In this document: in pieces, positions 1 through 6,143 of the stretch
Numbering within the stretch: position 1 is the stretch's first letter
How the letters are laid out: each line of letters starts with the position of its first letter
DNA from: Lachnospiraceae bacterium UBA3386
Lineage (GTDB): Bacteria; Bacillota; Clostridia; Lachnospirales; Lachnospiraceae
Assembly (NCBI GenBank): GCA_002358875.1
Contig: DEPS01000165.1
Location: 1 to 8,563 of the forward strand
Direction: 5' to 3'
Length of the DNA stretch: 8,563 nt
Made by a program: the position numbers and the translations under genes
Notes under the pieces: generated by a model
The model's database searches: none
What the model was told of the DNA's origin: nothing
What the model saw: only the letters and a program-made list of their open reading frames with translations

Positions 1-510
1 CTTGCCCAGATCATTTCCGTCTATATTGACACGCTGCTGATCTGTTCCACGACGGTGTTTTTGATCCTTCTCACAGGAGACTGGGATGGAAGCGGATATT
101 CGGGGATTCCGCTGCTGCAGCAGTGCGTCGCCCACGTTATAGGCCCCGTCGGAATCCACTTTGTGACGGTCATCGTATGCCTTTTTGCCTTTACCTCGAT
201 CATCGGCAACTATTTTTATGCAGAGGCTAATATTCTTTTTATTACAAAGAACAAAACAGCCATGACCATATTCCGCATCTGTGCGGCAGTCATGGTGTTT
301 ATCGGCGCGGGCAACAGTCTGGATGTGGCCTGGAGCCTTGCCGATATCACTATGGGCCTGGAGGCAGTGGTCAATATTGCGGCCATTCTTCTTTTGGGAG
401 GGATTGCTTTCCGTACCCTTGAAGATTATGAAAAGCAGAAGGAAAAGGGGCTGGACCCCGTTTTCCGCGAATCCAATATCGGCCTGAGCAACACTGATGT
501 CTGGAAATAA
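1..510 (+). CDS. Sodium:alanine symporter family (AGCS) protein, C-terminal part
   Basis: This is the last 169 residues of an integral membrane amino-acid:cation symporter that imports alanine or glycine with Na+ (or H+). The reading frame is open from the first base, so the N-terminus lies outside the window. The AGCS hallmark GNYFYAEAN is at partial residues 69-77, preceded by an SVYIDTLLICSTT helix (about 6-18) that is also typical of the family. Hydrophobic segments are visible at about 10-26, 50-68, 88-105 and 118-137. They are followed by a charged cytoplasmic tail (EDYEKQKEKG onward), as expected for the C-terminus. The stop is TAA at 508-510. The next gene starts 16 bp downstream on its own strong RBS, so the two may be co-transcribed. 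The family is secure; the exact substrate cannot be read from this fragment. Confidence 0.93.
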   Translation, partial: LAQIISVYIDTLLICSTTVFLILLTGDWDGSGYSGIPLLQQCVAHVIGPVGIHFVTVIVCLFAFTSIIGNYFYAEANILFITKNKTAMTIFRICAAVMVFIGAGNSLDVAWSLADITMGLEAVVNIAAILLLGGIAFRTLEDYEKQKEKGLDPVFRESNIGLSNTDVWK

Positions 511-526
511 AACAAGGAGTGCATTT

Positions 527-1114
527 ATGAAAGCAATGAATCTGTATACTCTTACAAGAGTCAGGGAAATAGAAGATTTTTCGAGGATGGCACAGACGCT
601 CTGCGGGCGCACGTGGCAGAAGGGCTTAAGTCCGCATGAGGCGCTCACTCTGTGTGCTTTGGTGGATAACCTTGCAGAGTGCTTCTCAAAAGATGCGGGG
701 ACGGCGGAAGCAGGAGATGCTATGAGGGAAGCGTCCGATGACTGGATCTCATACTTTGACGGATTCTGGTTTTCCTATACCATCGAACATATCGGTAAAG
801 AATTTGATCTTCTCAAATTATCAGAGAACAGAGATTGTGTCCTCAACATAGAGCTCAAGAGCGGAGCCATCGAAGAAGACCGGATCAGGAAACAGCTGGA
901 GCAGAACAGGTATTATCTCTCGCATGTCGGCCGGACTATTCTGTCCTATACTTATGTGTTGGAGGAAGATACATTTTACTGTCTTAATGACCATGGATAC
1001 CTGAAGAAATGTACCGAAGAAGAGCTGGCGCAGGCCATGCGCAGGGCACTGCTGACGCGGATACTGACCGGTCATAAAGAAATAAGAATATCTGCCATCT
1101 CTAAAGCGAAGTGA
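527..1114 (+). CDS. Putative stand-alone PD-(D/E)XK nuclease-like protein
   Basis: A 195-aa soluble protein with no signal peptide or membrane helix. I chose ATG 527 because AAGGAG (514-519) sits 7 nt upstream; the ATG at 497 would overlap the symporter gene and has no RBS. The central part looks like a PD-(D/E)XK nuclease core: FDLL with Asp94, a hydrophobic strand VLNIELKS giving Glu109-x-Lys111, then a helix with Gln123 and Asn127 (QLEQNRYYL). From memory, a similar pattern occurs at the N-terminus of some Firmicute superfamily-1-like helicases (DUF2075 type), where it precedes a large ATPase. Here no Walker motif follows: the gene ends at TGA 1112-1114, inside a terminator. It may be a free nuclease domain, a remnant of a larger helicase-nuclease, or an unrelated fold. 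The coding call is strong; the function is an inference. Confidence 0.8.
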   Translation: MKAMNLYTLTRVREIEDFSRMAQTLCGRTWQKGLSPHEALTLCALVDNLAECFSKDAGTAEAGDAMREASDDWISYFDGFWFSYTIEHIGKEFDLLKLSENRDCVLNIELKSGAIEEDRIRKQLEQNRYYLSHVGRTILSYTYVLEEDTFYCLNDHGYLKKCTEEELAQAMRRALLTRILTGHKEIRISAISKAK

Positions 1115-1149
1115 CCGGCCGGTAGAGAGTTACCGGCCGGTTCTGGTTT
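1114..1149 (+). terminator. Palindromic terminator after the nuclease-like gene
   Basis: ACCGGCCGGT at 1114-1123 is repeated at 1132-1141 with an 8-nt spacer. The two copies form a 10-bp GC-rich stem, followed by TCTGGTTTT on the plus strand. The first base is the last base of the upstream TGA stop codon. The site lies between convergent genes. Read on the minus strand it has no T-run, so it probably terminates mainly plus-strand transcripts, though the stem could also stall transcription coming from argC. Confidence 0.65.
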
Positions 1150-1224
1150 TAAGTAAGTCTTCAGTTTTGATTCATAAGCCCTGCAGATAAACGTTATACC
1201 ATGGCTGCGGCTTTGCGGATGTTC

Positions 1225-2163
1225 TTATTCCAATCCTGTGGCTTCGTCGATTCCCAGCATAATGTTCATGTTCTGCACGGCAGCTCCGGAAGCCCCCTTG
1301 CCGAGATTATCGAAAAGGGCGGTGACCGAGGCCTGTTCGTCATTTCCGCATACGACGATCTTCAGGCGGTTCGTACCGGCGAGCTCGGCGGCGTAGATCG
1401 TGGAAGCATTCTGTCCGAAAGGCAGAACTTCCACAAAGTGTTCGTTCTGATAGTATTCCTGCAGCTTTTTACATATCTCCGGGGCGGACAGCCTTCCGGG
1501 GAGCAGGCGGCTGTGGAGCATGATCGTTGTGGCCATGCCCTTATAGTAGTCATCTACCACAGGAAGGAAGGCGGGAGCGAAGGTGAGACCGCATACCTTC
1601 TGCATCTCCGGCAGGTGCTTGTGCTTAAGTGTCAGGCCGTAGATTCCCGGTGCGTACAGGGCCTGTGCCTTGTCGGGGGACTCATAGGACGCGATCATCT
1701 TCTTTCCGCCGCCTGAATAGCCGGTCAGGGAGAAGCAGGAAAAGGGATAATCGGCAGGGACCACACCTGTCCGGATAAGAGGGGCGGCGCAGGAAATAAA
1801 ACCTGTTGCGTGGCAGCCGGGGTTTGCGACCCGGCGGCTTTTGGAAATGGCCTTTCGCTGGTCGGGAGAGAGCTCCGGGAAGCCGTAGGTCCATCCATCG
1901 TTGGTACGGTGTGCAGTTGAGGCGTCGATCACCCTTACATCGGGGTTATCGATCAGGGAGACAGCTTCGCGGGCTCCCTCGTCGGGAAGGCAGAGGAAGA
2001 CAATGTCCGCTGCGTTCAAAAATCTGCGGCGTTCTTCCATGTCATGCCGCTTGTCCTCGTCGATCCGCATCAGCTCCAGATCGTCCCTCGCGCCGATCCG
2101 GTCGAAGATCTGCAGTCCCGTTGTGCCGCTCTGTCCGTCGATATACACTTTTGTTTTTTTCAT
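1225..2163 (-). CDS. argC: N-acetyl-gamma-glutamyl-phosphate reductase, type 2
   Basis: ArgC reduces N-acetyl-glutamyl-5-phosphate to the semialdehyde with NADPH, the third step of arginine biosynthesis, in the cytoplasm. The product is 312 aa, the size of the shorter type-2 branch of the family. Visible motifs are the Rossmann glycine loop GQSGTTG (10-16), ASTAHR (81-86), the catalytic cysteine in NPGC (Cys117), TGYSGGGKKMI (147-157), KHKHLPEM (180-187) and the C-terminal DNLGKGASGAAVQNMN (285-300). The start chosen is ATG at 2163-2161 (MKKTKVYIDG), which aligns with the family N-terminus and has GGAGAAAGGA about 10 nt upstream; the frame stays open for 17 further codons upstream, but these look unlike the family. 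It stands alone, with no argJ, argB or argD beside it, and is transcribed towards the nuclease-like gene. No clear minus-strand promoter or ARG box was recognised. Confidence 0.95.
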   Translation of the reverse strand: MKKTKVYIDGQSGTTGLQIFDRIGARDDLELMRIDEDKRHDMEERRRFLNAADIVFLCLPDEGAREAVSLIDNPDVRVIDASTAHRTNDGWTYGFPELSPDQRKAISKSRRVANPGCHATGFISCAAPLIRTGVVPADYPFSCFSLTGYSGGGKKMIASYESPDKAQALYAPGIYGLTLKHKHLPEMQKVCGLTFAPAFLPVVDDYYKGMATTIMLHSRLLPGRLSAPEICKKLQEYYQNEHFVEVLPFGQNASTIYAAELAGTNRLKIVVCGNDEQASVTALFDNLGKGASGAAVQNMNIMLGIDEATGLE

Positions 2164-2186
2164 ATGATTACTATCCTTTCTCCATG

Positions 2187-2215
2187 TAGACACGGGGCGA
2201 TTCATCGTATACAAT
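2187..2215 (+). promoter_or_regulatory. Candidate sigma-A promoter of the 2389 gene
   Basis: TAGACA (2187-2192) and TACAAT (2210-2215) each match five of six consensus bases and are separated by exactly 17 bp. Transcription would start near 2222. This gives a leader of about 165 nt before the ATG at 2389, containing the hairpins described separately. The site lies just upstream of the argC ribosome binding site on the other strand. Confidence 0.5.
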
Positions 2216-2223
2216 CAGGAATA

Positions 2224-2329
2224 CATACAGTCTGAAATCGATTGATGAAAGCCTGGCCTTTCTCAGTCCTGTATGCTCAGCACTGCCCGCTGTGAAAAAG
2301 AGCGGGCTGCCGCAAAAGCGGGCTTTTTT
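2224..2329 (+). promoter_or_regulatory. Attenuator-like structured leader with alternative terminator stems
   Basis: Plus-strand pairing by eye gives CATACAG (2224-2230) with CTGTATG (2269-2275). Nested inside are CTGA/TCAG (2232-2235/2263-2266) and GAAAG/CTTTC (2247-2251/2258-2262). Next comes GCCCGCT (2285-2291), which can pair with AGCGGGC at 2301-2307 or with an identical AGCGGGC at 2317-2323. Only the second copy is followed directly by six Ts (2324-2329). A short CCGC-aaaa-GCGG hairpin (2310-2313/2318-2321) competes for the same bases. The element sits upstream of the gene at 2389 with no other plus-strand gene before it, so it looks like a cis-acting attenuator or riboswitch-type leader, not an end-of-gene terminator. 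No known riboswitch class was recognised. Confidence 0.45.
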
Positions 2330-2388
2330 GGCTGAATAGTTACAGATTATAACATAATGATGCGCGGAAAGAAACATAAGGAGAGAAT

Positions 2389-3369
2389 ATGTTTTCAGTA
2401 AAAAAGTTAAGATCTGACAGCGGCAGGATAAAAGCTGTAATTGCAGTTGTAATACTTGTAATAGTGATCGGAGCAGCCGTCGCTGTGCTGAAGCTGTCAG
2501 GCGGCAGGGTCTCCACCCTGACGGCGGTCTCTTTGTCCAGGACCGCGATGGAAAACGTGAAAAAAGTGAATTCCGCCCAGGTCGGGATGGTGATCGATAT
2601 GGACGGAAAAATAGAATACGCTCCCCTCAATATTGGAATGGACGTCGGCCTGAAATTTGATATTGACATGGAAGCAGTCCGGGGTCCCCTGAAAACAAAG
2701 GGCTTTGTGGATGCTGAAATTGAAGTGCTTGGAAAAAAGAATAAGGCCAGTGCTGAGTTTTTTACTGATGACGGGGAAAAGGAGAACAGCGTCACTTACG
2801 CAAGACTTGCGAACATGAACTGGACAAAGAAGACAAAGGAAAAGAAAGCATCCGGGACATCCGGCAATCCTATGGGCGCGGGCATTGTTATTGTAAAAGG
2901 TATCTCTGAAGAGAAGCTGACCGCGGAGTTGATGGAAGAAACGGTAGAGGTCGACGGAAAAGAAGCCTGGCAGATGAACTGTGTGGCTGACGGTGTTTTC
3001 TTAAAGGATGTGATCGACACGGATCTCGTTAATGAGGATGATCTCCCTTTTGATCCTGAGAAAGTGGAATGGGAAAATGTACAGATCCCTGTGACGGTCT
3101 ACATTTATAAAGAAACAAAGCTTCCGGCCCGGATCGTTATGGACTGCAGTACGATCGGAGGAGAGGCTCTTTCGAAGACGCTGAAAGATTCTCTGGAAAA
3201 CACCATGTTTAGCGGTATTAACGTGACAATAAGCAAGTGTGCGGTCGACATGACGATCACGCGCTATGATGAGATCGAAGAGATCGTGATCCCGGAGGAA
3301 GCGCTGAGCGCAAAGGAATCGAAGGATCTGTTATCTCAGATCCTTGATACGATCGGTGTTGAGCAGTAA
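2389..3369 (+). CDS. Membrane-anchored exported protein of unknown function
   Basis: A 326-aa protein starting at ATG 2389 with AAGGAG at 2378-2383. A basic N-terminus (KKLR...GRIK) leads into one hydrophobic segment at about residues 16-35 with no lipobox cysteine or obvious signal-peptidase site, suggesting a type II-like membrane anchor with the rest outside the cell. The exported part alternates short polar/hydrophobic strands (IDMDGKIEYAPLNIGMD, GLKFDIDMEA, VDAEIEVLGKK) and ends in an acidic C-terminal tail. This resembles the curved beta-sheet of LolA/LppX-like or DUF6612-like lipoproteins, but only in general character; I recognise no diagnostic motif. It is flanked by unrelated genes and appears monocistronic, preceded by an attenuator-like leader. 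Confidence 0.85.
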   Translation: MFSVKKLRSDSGRIKAVIAVVILVIVIGAAVAVLKLSGGRVSTLTAVSLSRTAMENVKKVNSAQVGMVIDMDGKIEYAPLNIGMDVGLKFDIDMEAVRGPLKTKGFVDAEIEVLGKKNKASAEFFTDDGEKENSVTYARLANMNWTKKTKEKKASGTSGNPMGAGIVIVKGISEEKLTAELMEETVEVDGKEAWQMNCVADGVFLKDVIDTDLVNEDDLPFDPEKVEWENVQIPVTVYIYKETKLPARIVMDCSTIGGEALSKTLKDSLENTMFSGINVTISKCAVDMTITRYDEIEEIVIPEEALSAKESKDLLSQILDTIGVEQ

Positions 3370-3475
3370 AAGGGCCTGTTGTCTGCCTGATGTGAAAAAC
3401 GGCGTAAAAAGGCTGTATTACTGCTGAAAATCCGGGGCAGTGAGGAAACAGGATGTGTTGAAAGGGTTTTAGTCA

Positions 3476-3516
3476 GTGGACCATAAAAGCGGGGAAAAAA
3501 CCGTCTCCTGGTCCGC
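3476..3516 (+). repeat. Inverted repeat just upstream of the GH4 gene
   Basis: GTGGACCA (3476-3483) can pair with TGGTCCGC (3509-3516) as an 8-bp stem with one G-T pair. The 25-nt loop contains a small CGG/CCG pairing. The stem ends only 2 nt before the ribosome binding site, so as RNA it could affect translation or message stability, or as DNA it could be a dyad operator. The rest of the 162-bp gap after the exported-protein gene shows no convincing terminator or promoter. Confidence 0.35.
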
Positions 3517-3531
3517 ACAGGGGGAAATAAG

Positions 3532-4962
3532 ATGCCAAAAATTACATTTTTAGGAGCAGGATCAACCGTTTTTGCGAAAAACGTACTGGGAGACTGCATG
3601 ATGACGCCGGCGCTGGAGGACAGCGAGATCGCGCTCTACGACATTGATCCCGTGAGGCTTCGGGAGTCCGGAGCCATGCTCGGGGCGATCAACCGCAACA
3701 ACGGGTCAAAGGCAAGGATCAGAGAGTATCTTGGCGTAGAGGCGCGAAAAGAAGCGCTTCGCGGCGCAGACTATGTCGTCAATGCCATCCAGGTCGGAGG
3801 ATATGATCCCTGTACGATCATAGACTTCGAGATCCCTAAAAAATACGGTCTTCGCCAGACGATCGCGGACACACTGGGTGTGGGCGGTGTTTTCCGTGCG
3901 CTCAGAACGATACCGGTCATGCTGGACTTTGCCCGGGATATGGAAGAGGTCTGCCCTGACGCCTGGCTTTTGAATTACACAAATCCCATGGCCATGCTGA
4001 CCGGGGCTATGCTGCGCCTTACCAATGTAAAAACAGTCGGTCTGTGTCACAGTGTCCAGGTCTGTGCGCCTACGCTTTTGAACGAGCTTGGCATGGGTTA
4101 CGATGATCAGGTAGAGTGCCTGATCGCAGGAATCAACCATCAGGCCTGGCTTTTAGAGTGTAAAAGAAATGGAGAGGATCTCTATCCCGAGATCAAACGC
4201 CGCGCCCGTCTGTATAACGCCGGCAAGCTTGACATCGGTACCTTTGAAGAGCGCAGGGCCATGATGATGACGAGCGGCGAGCAGGTGTCAGCCCACTGGG
4301 AGAAAAAGCTGCGCGAGGAGTACGACCTGTACAAAAAGACGGGCCGGCACAACGATATGGTGCGTCTCGAGCTCATGCTGAGGTTCGGATACTACATCAC
4401 GGAGTCCAGCGAGCACAACGCGGAGTATACGCCTTATTTCATCAAGAGCTCCTATCCGGAGCTGATCGATCATTTCAATATTCCTCTGGACGAGTATCCC
4501 CGCCGCTGCATCCGCCAGATCGAGGAGTGGAAGGAGCGGGGACATGAACTGACCAAAAATCCCACTCTTTCCCACGAGCGTTCCAGGGAATATGCCAGCC
4601 GCATCATGGAGGCCATGGAGACGAACATACCCGCAAAGATCGGGGGCAACGTTTTGAACAGGGGCCTTATCACCAACCTTCCTCAGAATGCCTGTGTGGA
4701 GGTCCCCTGCCTTGTCGACCGCAGCGGGATCCAGCCCACTGTCATCGGCGATCTGCCGGAGCAGTGCGCAGCATTGAACCGTACCAACATAAATGTTCAG
4801 CTTATGGCCATCGAAGCCGCCCGCACCCGCAGCAGGGACGCTGTCTACCAGGCCGTCATGCTCGATCCGCACACCTGTGCGGAGCTTTCTATTGATGACA
4901 TTGTCTCCATGTGCGATGAGCTTTTTGAGGCTCACAGAGACTGGATGCCTGAATATCACTGA
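3532..4962 (+). CDS. melA: Alpha-galactosidase, glycoside hydrolase family 4 (MelA type)
   Basis: The family uses NAD+ and a divalent metal (Mn2+) to cleave alpha-galactosides such as melibiose by an oxidation-elimination mechanism, in the cytoplasm. The product is 476 aa, starting at ATG 3532 with AGGGGGA at 3519-3525. Visible motifs are the NAD-binding GAGST (8-12), IQVGGYDPCTIIDFE (86-100), QTIADTLGVGG (109-119), NPM (151-153), the metal-binding Cys172-His173 in GLCHS, GINH with His203, TESSEHNAEYTP (290-301) and GIQPT (399-403). These match remembered E. coli MelA closely and fit alpha-galactosidase better than the 6-phospho-glycosidases. It is about 25 residues longer than the E. coli enzyme because of an extra charged stretch around residues 235-270. 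No sugar transporter or regulator is in view, so the natural substrate remains open. The next gene follows after 22 bp. Confidence 0.93.
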   Translation: MPKITFLGAGSTVFAKNVLGDCMMTPALEDSEIALYDIDPVRLRESGAMLGAINRNNGSKARIREYLGVEARKEALRGADYVVNAIQVGGYDPCTIIDFEIPKKYGLRQTIADTLGVGGVFRALRTIPVMLDFARDMEEVCPDAWLLNYTNPMAMLTGAMLRLTNVKTVGLCHSVQVCAPTLLNELGMGYDDQVECLIAGINHQAWLLECKRNGEDLYPEIKRRARLYNAGKLDIGTFEERRAMMMTSGEQVSAHWEKKLREEYDLYKKTGRHNDMVRLELMLRFGYYITESSEHNAEYTPYFIKSSYPELIDHFNIPLDEYPRRCIRQIEEWKERGHELTKNPTLSHERSREYASRIMEAMETNIPAKIGGNVLNRGLITNLPQNACVEVPCLVDRSGIQPTVIGDLPEQCAALNRTNINVQLMAIEAARTRSRDAVYQAVMLDPHTCAELSIDDIVSMCDELFEAHRDWMPEYH

Positions 4963-4984
4963 AACTCTAAAGGGGAGGAACTTC

Positions 4985-5875
4985 ATGTCTGCAGAAGTGA
5001 TCAGGGGCTATCTGTATGTTGAGGATGAAAAGGGCTCCTACAGGATCCCGGCAGGCAGGCGAAGCAGAAGATGCCTGGCTGTCCTGGAGAAAAAGGAAGA
5101 GGAATTTGTAAGGAGCCTGGAGATCGATCTTTTTACCGGCTTTGTCTACTATTGCGTCGATAACGCAACGAGCGGAGGGCTTTCGTATTATTATGATATG
5201 TCGAGCAAAAAGGTAGGCCATTATTTCATACACCGTTATCTTCGCATGGCAAAAAACCACGGCTTTACAGCTTCCCCGCTGGAAATGGAAATTCTGGAAA
5301 AGCTGCCCTGTGAGGACTGGAAACAGCAGCTTGAGAGGCTTCCCGGCTGGAAGGAGGCTATAGAAAACCGGATAAAGAACCTCCTGCTTCCCGAAAATGA
5401 ACCCCTGCGGATCAGCATCCCCCGCTTAGACGACAGGCCTTTAAACATTTCATCCATCTCGTTCATACTCTCTCCGGCCGCCTACCCCGCACGCCGTCCT
5501 GAGAAGATCTTTCTGTTTGAAAACGGAAAGATCAGACATCAGGATGAAACAGTCGGCACGGAGTTTCTTGGCGAAGACGAGGAATATGAACGGATACTCT
5601 CTCCCGCGGAAAGCGATCTGATCAAGGGCATGATCGGCTGTATTTTTGGCGGCGGACAAGATTTTGAGGATTTGGAAACAGGAATCCTGCGGTTTTTGCC
5701 GGAGGATATTATTAAAAAGCTTCTTCCCCAAAAGGACGATCTGGTCATGCGCGAGGCCTGTGTGCGCAATTCGGAAGGAACCGGGCCGCGCCTTTCTGAG
5801 AGCGGGCCTCTTTGGATGCTATATGCTCTGCTCAGGGGGTTGATAAGAAGAGAAATCGAGGTCGTTTATTTATAA
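4985..5875 (+). CDS. Unrecognised 296-aa protein downstream of the alpha-galactosidase
   Basis: Starts at ATG 4985 behind a strong GGGGAGGAA (4972-4980). The frame extends upstream into the melA gene, but those residues are an out-of-frame reading of melA. The 22-bp gap to melA and lack of a promoter suggest co-transcription. The protein is soluble, with no signal peptide or membrane helix. The N-terminal part (1-90) is strand-rich and aromatic (TGFVYYCVDNATSGGLSYYY at 51-70). The middle is helical and charged (100-135), followed by a proline-rich strand region (140-180) and a helical C-terminal part (205-295). Cysteines at 30, 57, 109, 219 and 259 do not form a metal-binding pattern. I recognise no family. 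A role linked to carbohydrate use is only guilt by association. No convincing terminator follows the TAA at 5873-5875. Confidence 0.8.
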   Translation: MSAEVIRGYLYVEDEKGSYRIPAGRRSRRCLAVLEKKEEEFVRSLEIDLFTGFVYYCVDNATSGGLSYYYDMSSKKVGHYFIHRYLRMAKNHGFTASPLEMEILEKLPCEDWKQQLERLPGWKEAIENRIKNLLLPENEPLRISIPRLDDRPLNISSISFILSPAAYPARRPEKIFLFENGKIRHQDETVGTEFLGEDEEYERILSPAESDLIKGMIGCIFGGGQDFEDLETGILRFLPEDIIKKLLPQKDDLVMREACVRNSEGTGPRLSESGPLWMLYALLRGLIRREIEVVYL

Positions 5876-5916
5876 TCTTTTAATGTTTGTATAATATAAC
5901 CCTGTGTTTGTTAGCA

Positions 5917-5946
5917 TTGACTAATTAGTGCCGCACAAGGCATAAT
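5917..5946 (+). promoter_or_regulatory. Sigma-A promoter of the rubrerythrin gene
   Basis: TTGACT (5917-5922) and CATAAT (5941-5946), each five of six matches, are separated by 18 bp. Transcription would start near 5953, leaving a leader of about 190 nt before the ATG at 6144. A 15-bp inverted repeat, CATAA-tttat-TTATG (5941-5955), covers the -10 box and start point, where a repressor of the Fur/PerR kind could bind; it is only a poor match to the PerR consensus. A second TATAAT (5890-5895) lacks a good -35. Confidence 0.6.
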
Positions 5947-5977
5947 TTATTTATGTTTATGGTTCCTCAGTAACAGA

Positions 5978-6035
5978 CTAAAGGGGATGGATAATGTTCC
6001 CGGACCGGCGTCCCCGGACGGAGCAGCCGGTTTAG
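5978..6035 (+). promoter_or_regulatory. Candidate structured RNA element in the rubrerythrin leader
   Basis: Pairing by eye gives a compact three-way junction. P1 is CTAA/TTAG (5978-5981/6032-6035). P2 is GGGA/TCCC (5984-5987/5998-6001). P3 is ACCGGC/GCCGGT (6004-6009/6026-6031), extended by GTC-CCCG-GAC (6010-6019) across an unpaired GGAGCA. GTCC (6010-6013) can instead pair with GGAC at 6002-6005, so two states are possible. Some bases (GGGGATGG, GTTCCC) faintly recall the fluoride riboswitch, but the conserved 3' part is not there and I do not assign a class. The element lies within the long leader predicted from the upstream promoter. Confidence 0.35.
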
Positions 6036-6067
6036 CCAATAGTTTTACAGGATTTTCTTATTGAAGG

Positions 6068-6102
6068 AACTGCAGGCAGTTGATGCATTTTCTATTTTTT
6101 TT
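6068..6102 (+). terminator. Weak attenuator-like hairpin with T-tract before rubrerythrin
   Basis: AACTG-CAGG-CAGTT (6068-6081) forms a 5-bp stem. After seven bases comes a T-rich run with eight consecutive Ts at 6095-6102. The stem is short and distant from the T-run, so termination would be inefficient. Its position between the structured leader element and the gene is what an expression platform would look like; it could equally be chance in an AT-rich leader. Confidence 0.25.
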
Positions 6103-6143
6103 GTTTCAGTACCATTTCAAATTCTTTAGAGAAAGGAGAAACT

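Noticed and set aside
497..526. Earlier ATG start for the nuclease-like gene
   Set aside because: It overlaps the end of the symporter gene and lacks an RBS, while ATG 527 has a well-spaced AAGGAG.
1201..1716. Open 171-aa frame on the plus strand opposite argC
   Set aside because: It lies antisense to a well-matched argC, has no RBS, and its residues resemble no protein; a shadow of argC codon structure.
2164..2388. T-box or ARG-box control of argC
   Set aside because: No T-box motif or specifier stem was seen on the minus strand, and the terminator-like T-run faces the plus strand, away from argC.
3459..3472. Catabolite-repression (cre)-like TGAAAGGGTTTTAG upstream of the GH4 gene
   Set aside because: Three mismatches to the cre consensus including the central C of CG; a carbohydrate gene makes it tempting but the match is too weak.
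4288..4986. Open 232-aa frame on the minus strand opposite the GH4 gene
   Set aside because: Antisense to a gene with family motifs along its whole length; no RBS or protein-like pattern.
5981..6045. Fluoride (crcB) riboswitch in the rubrerythrin leader
   Set aside because: GGGGATGG and GTTCCC recall its 5' part, but the loop is too long and the conserved 3' segment is absent; the downstream gene is not a fluoride exporter.
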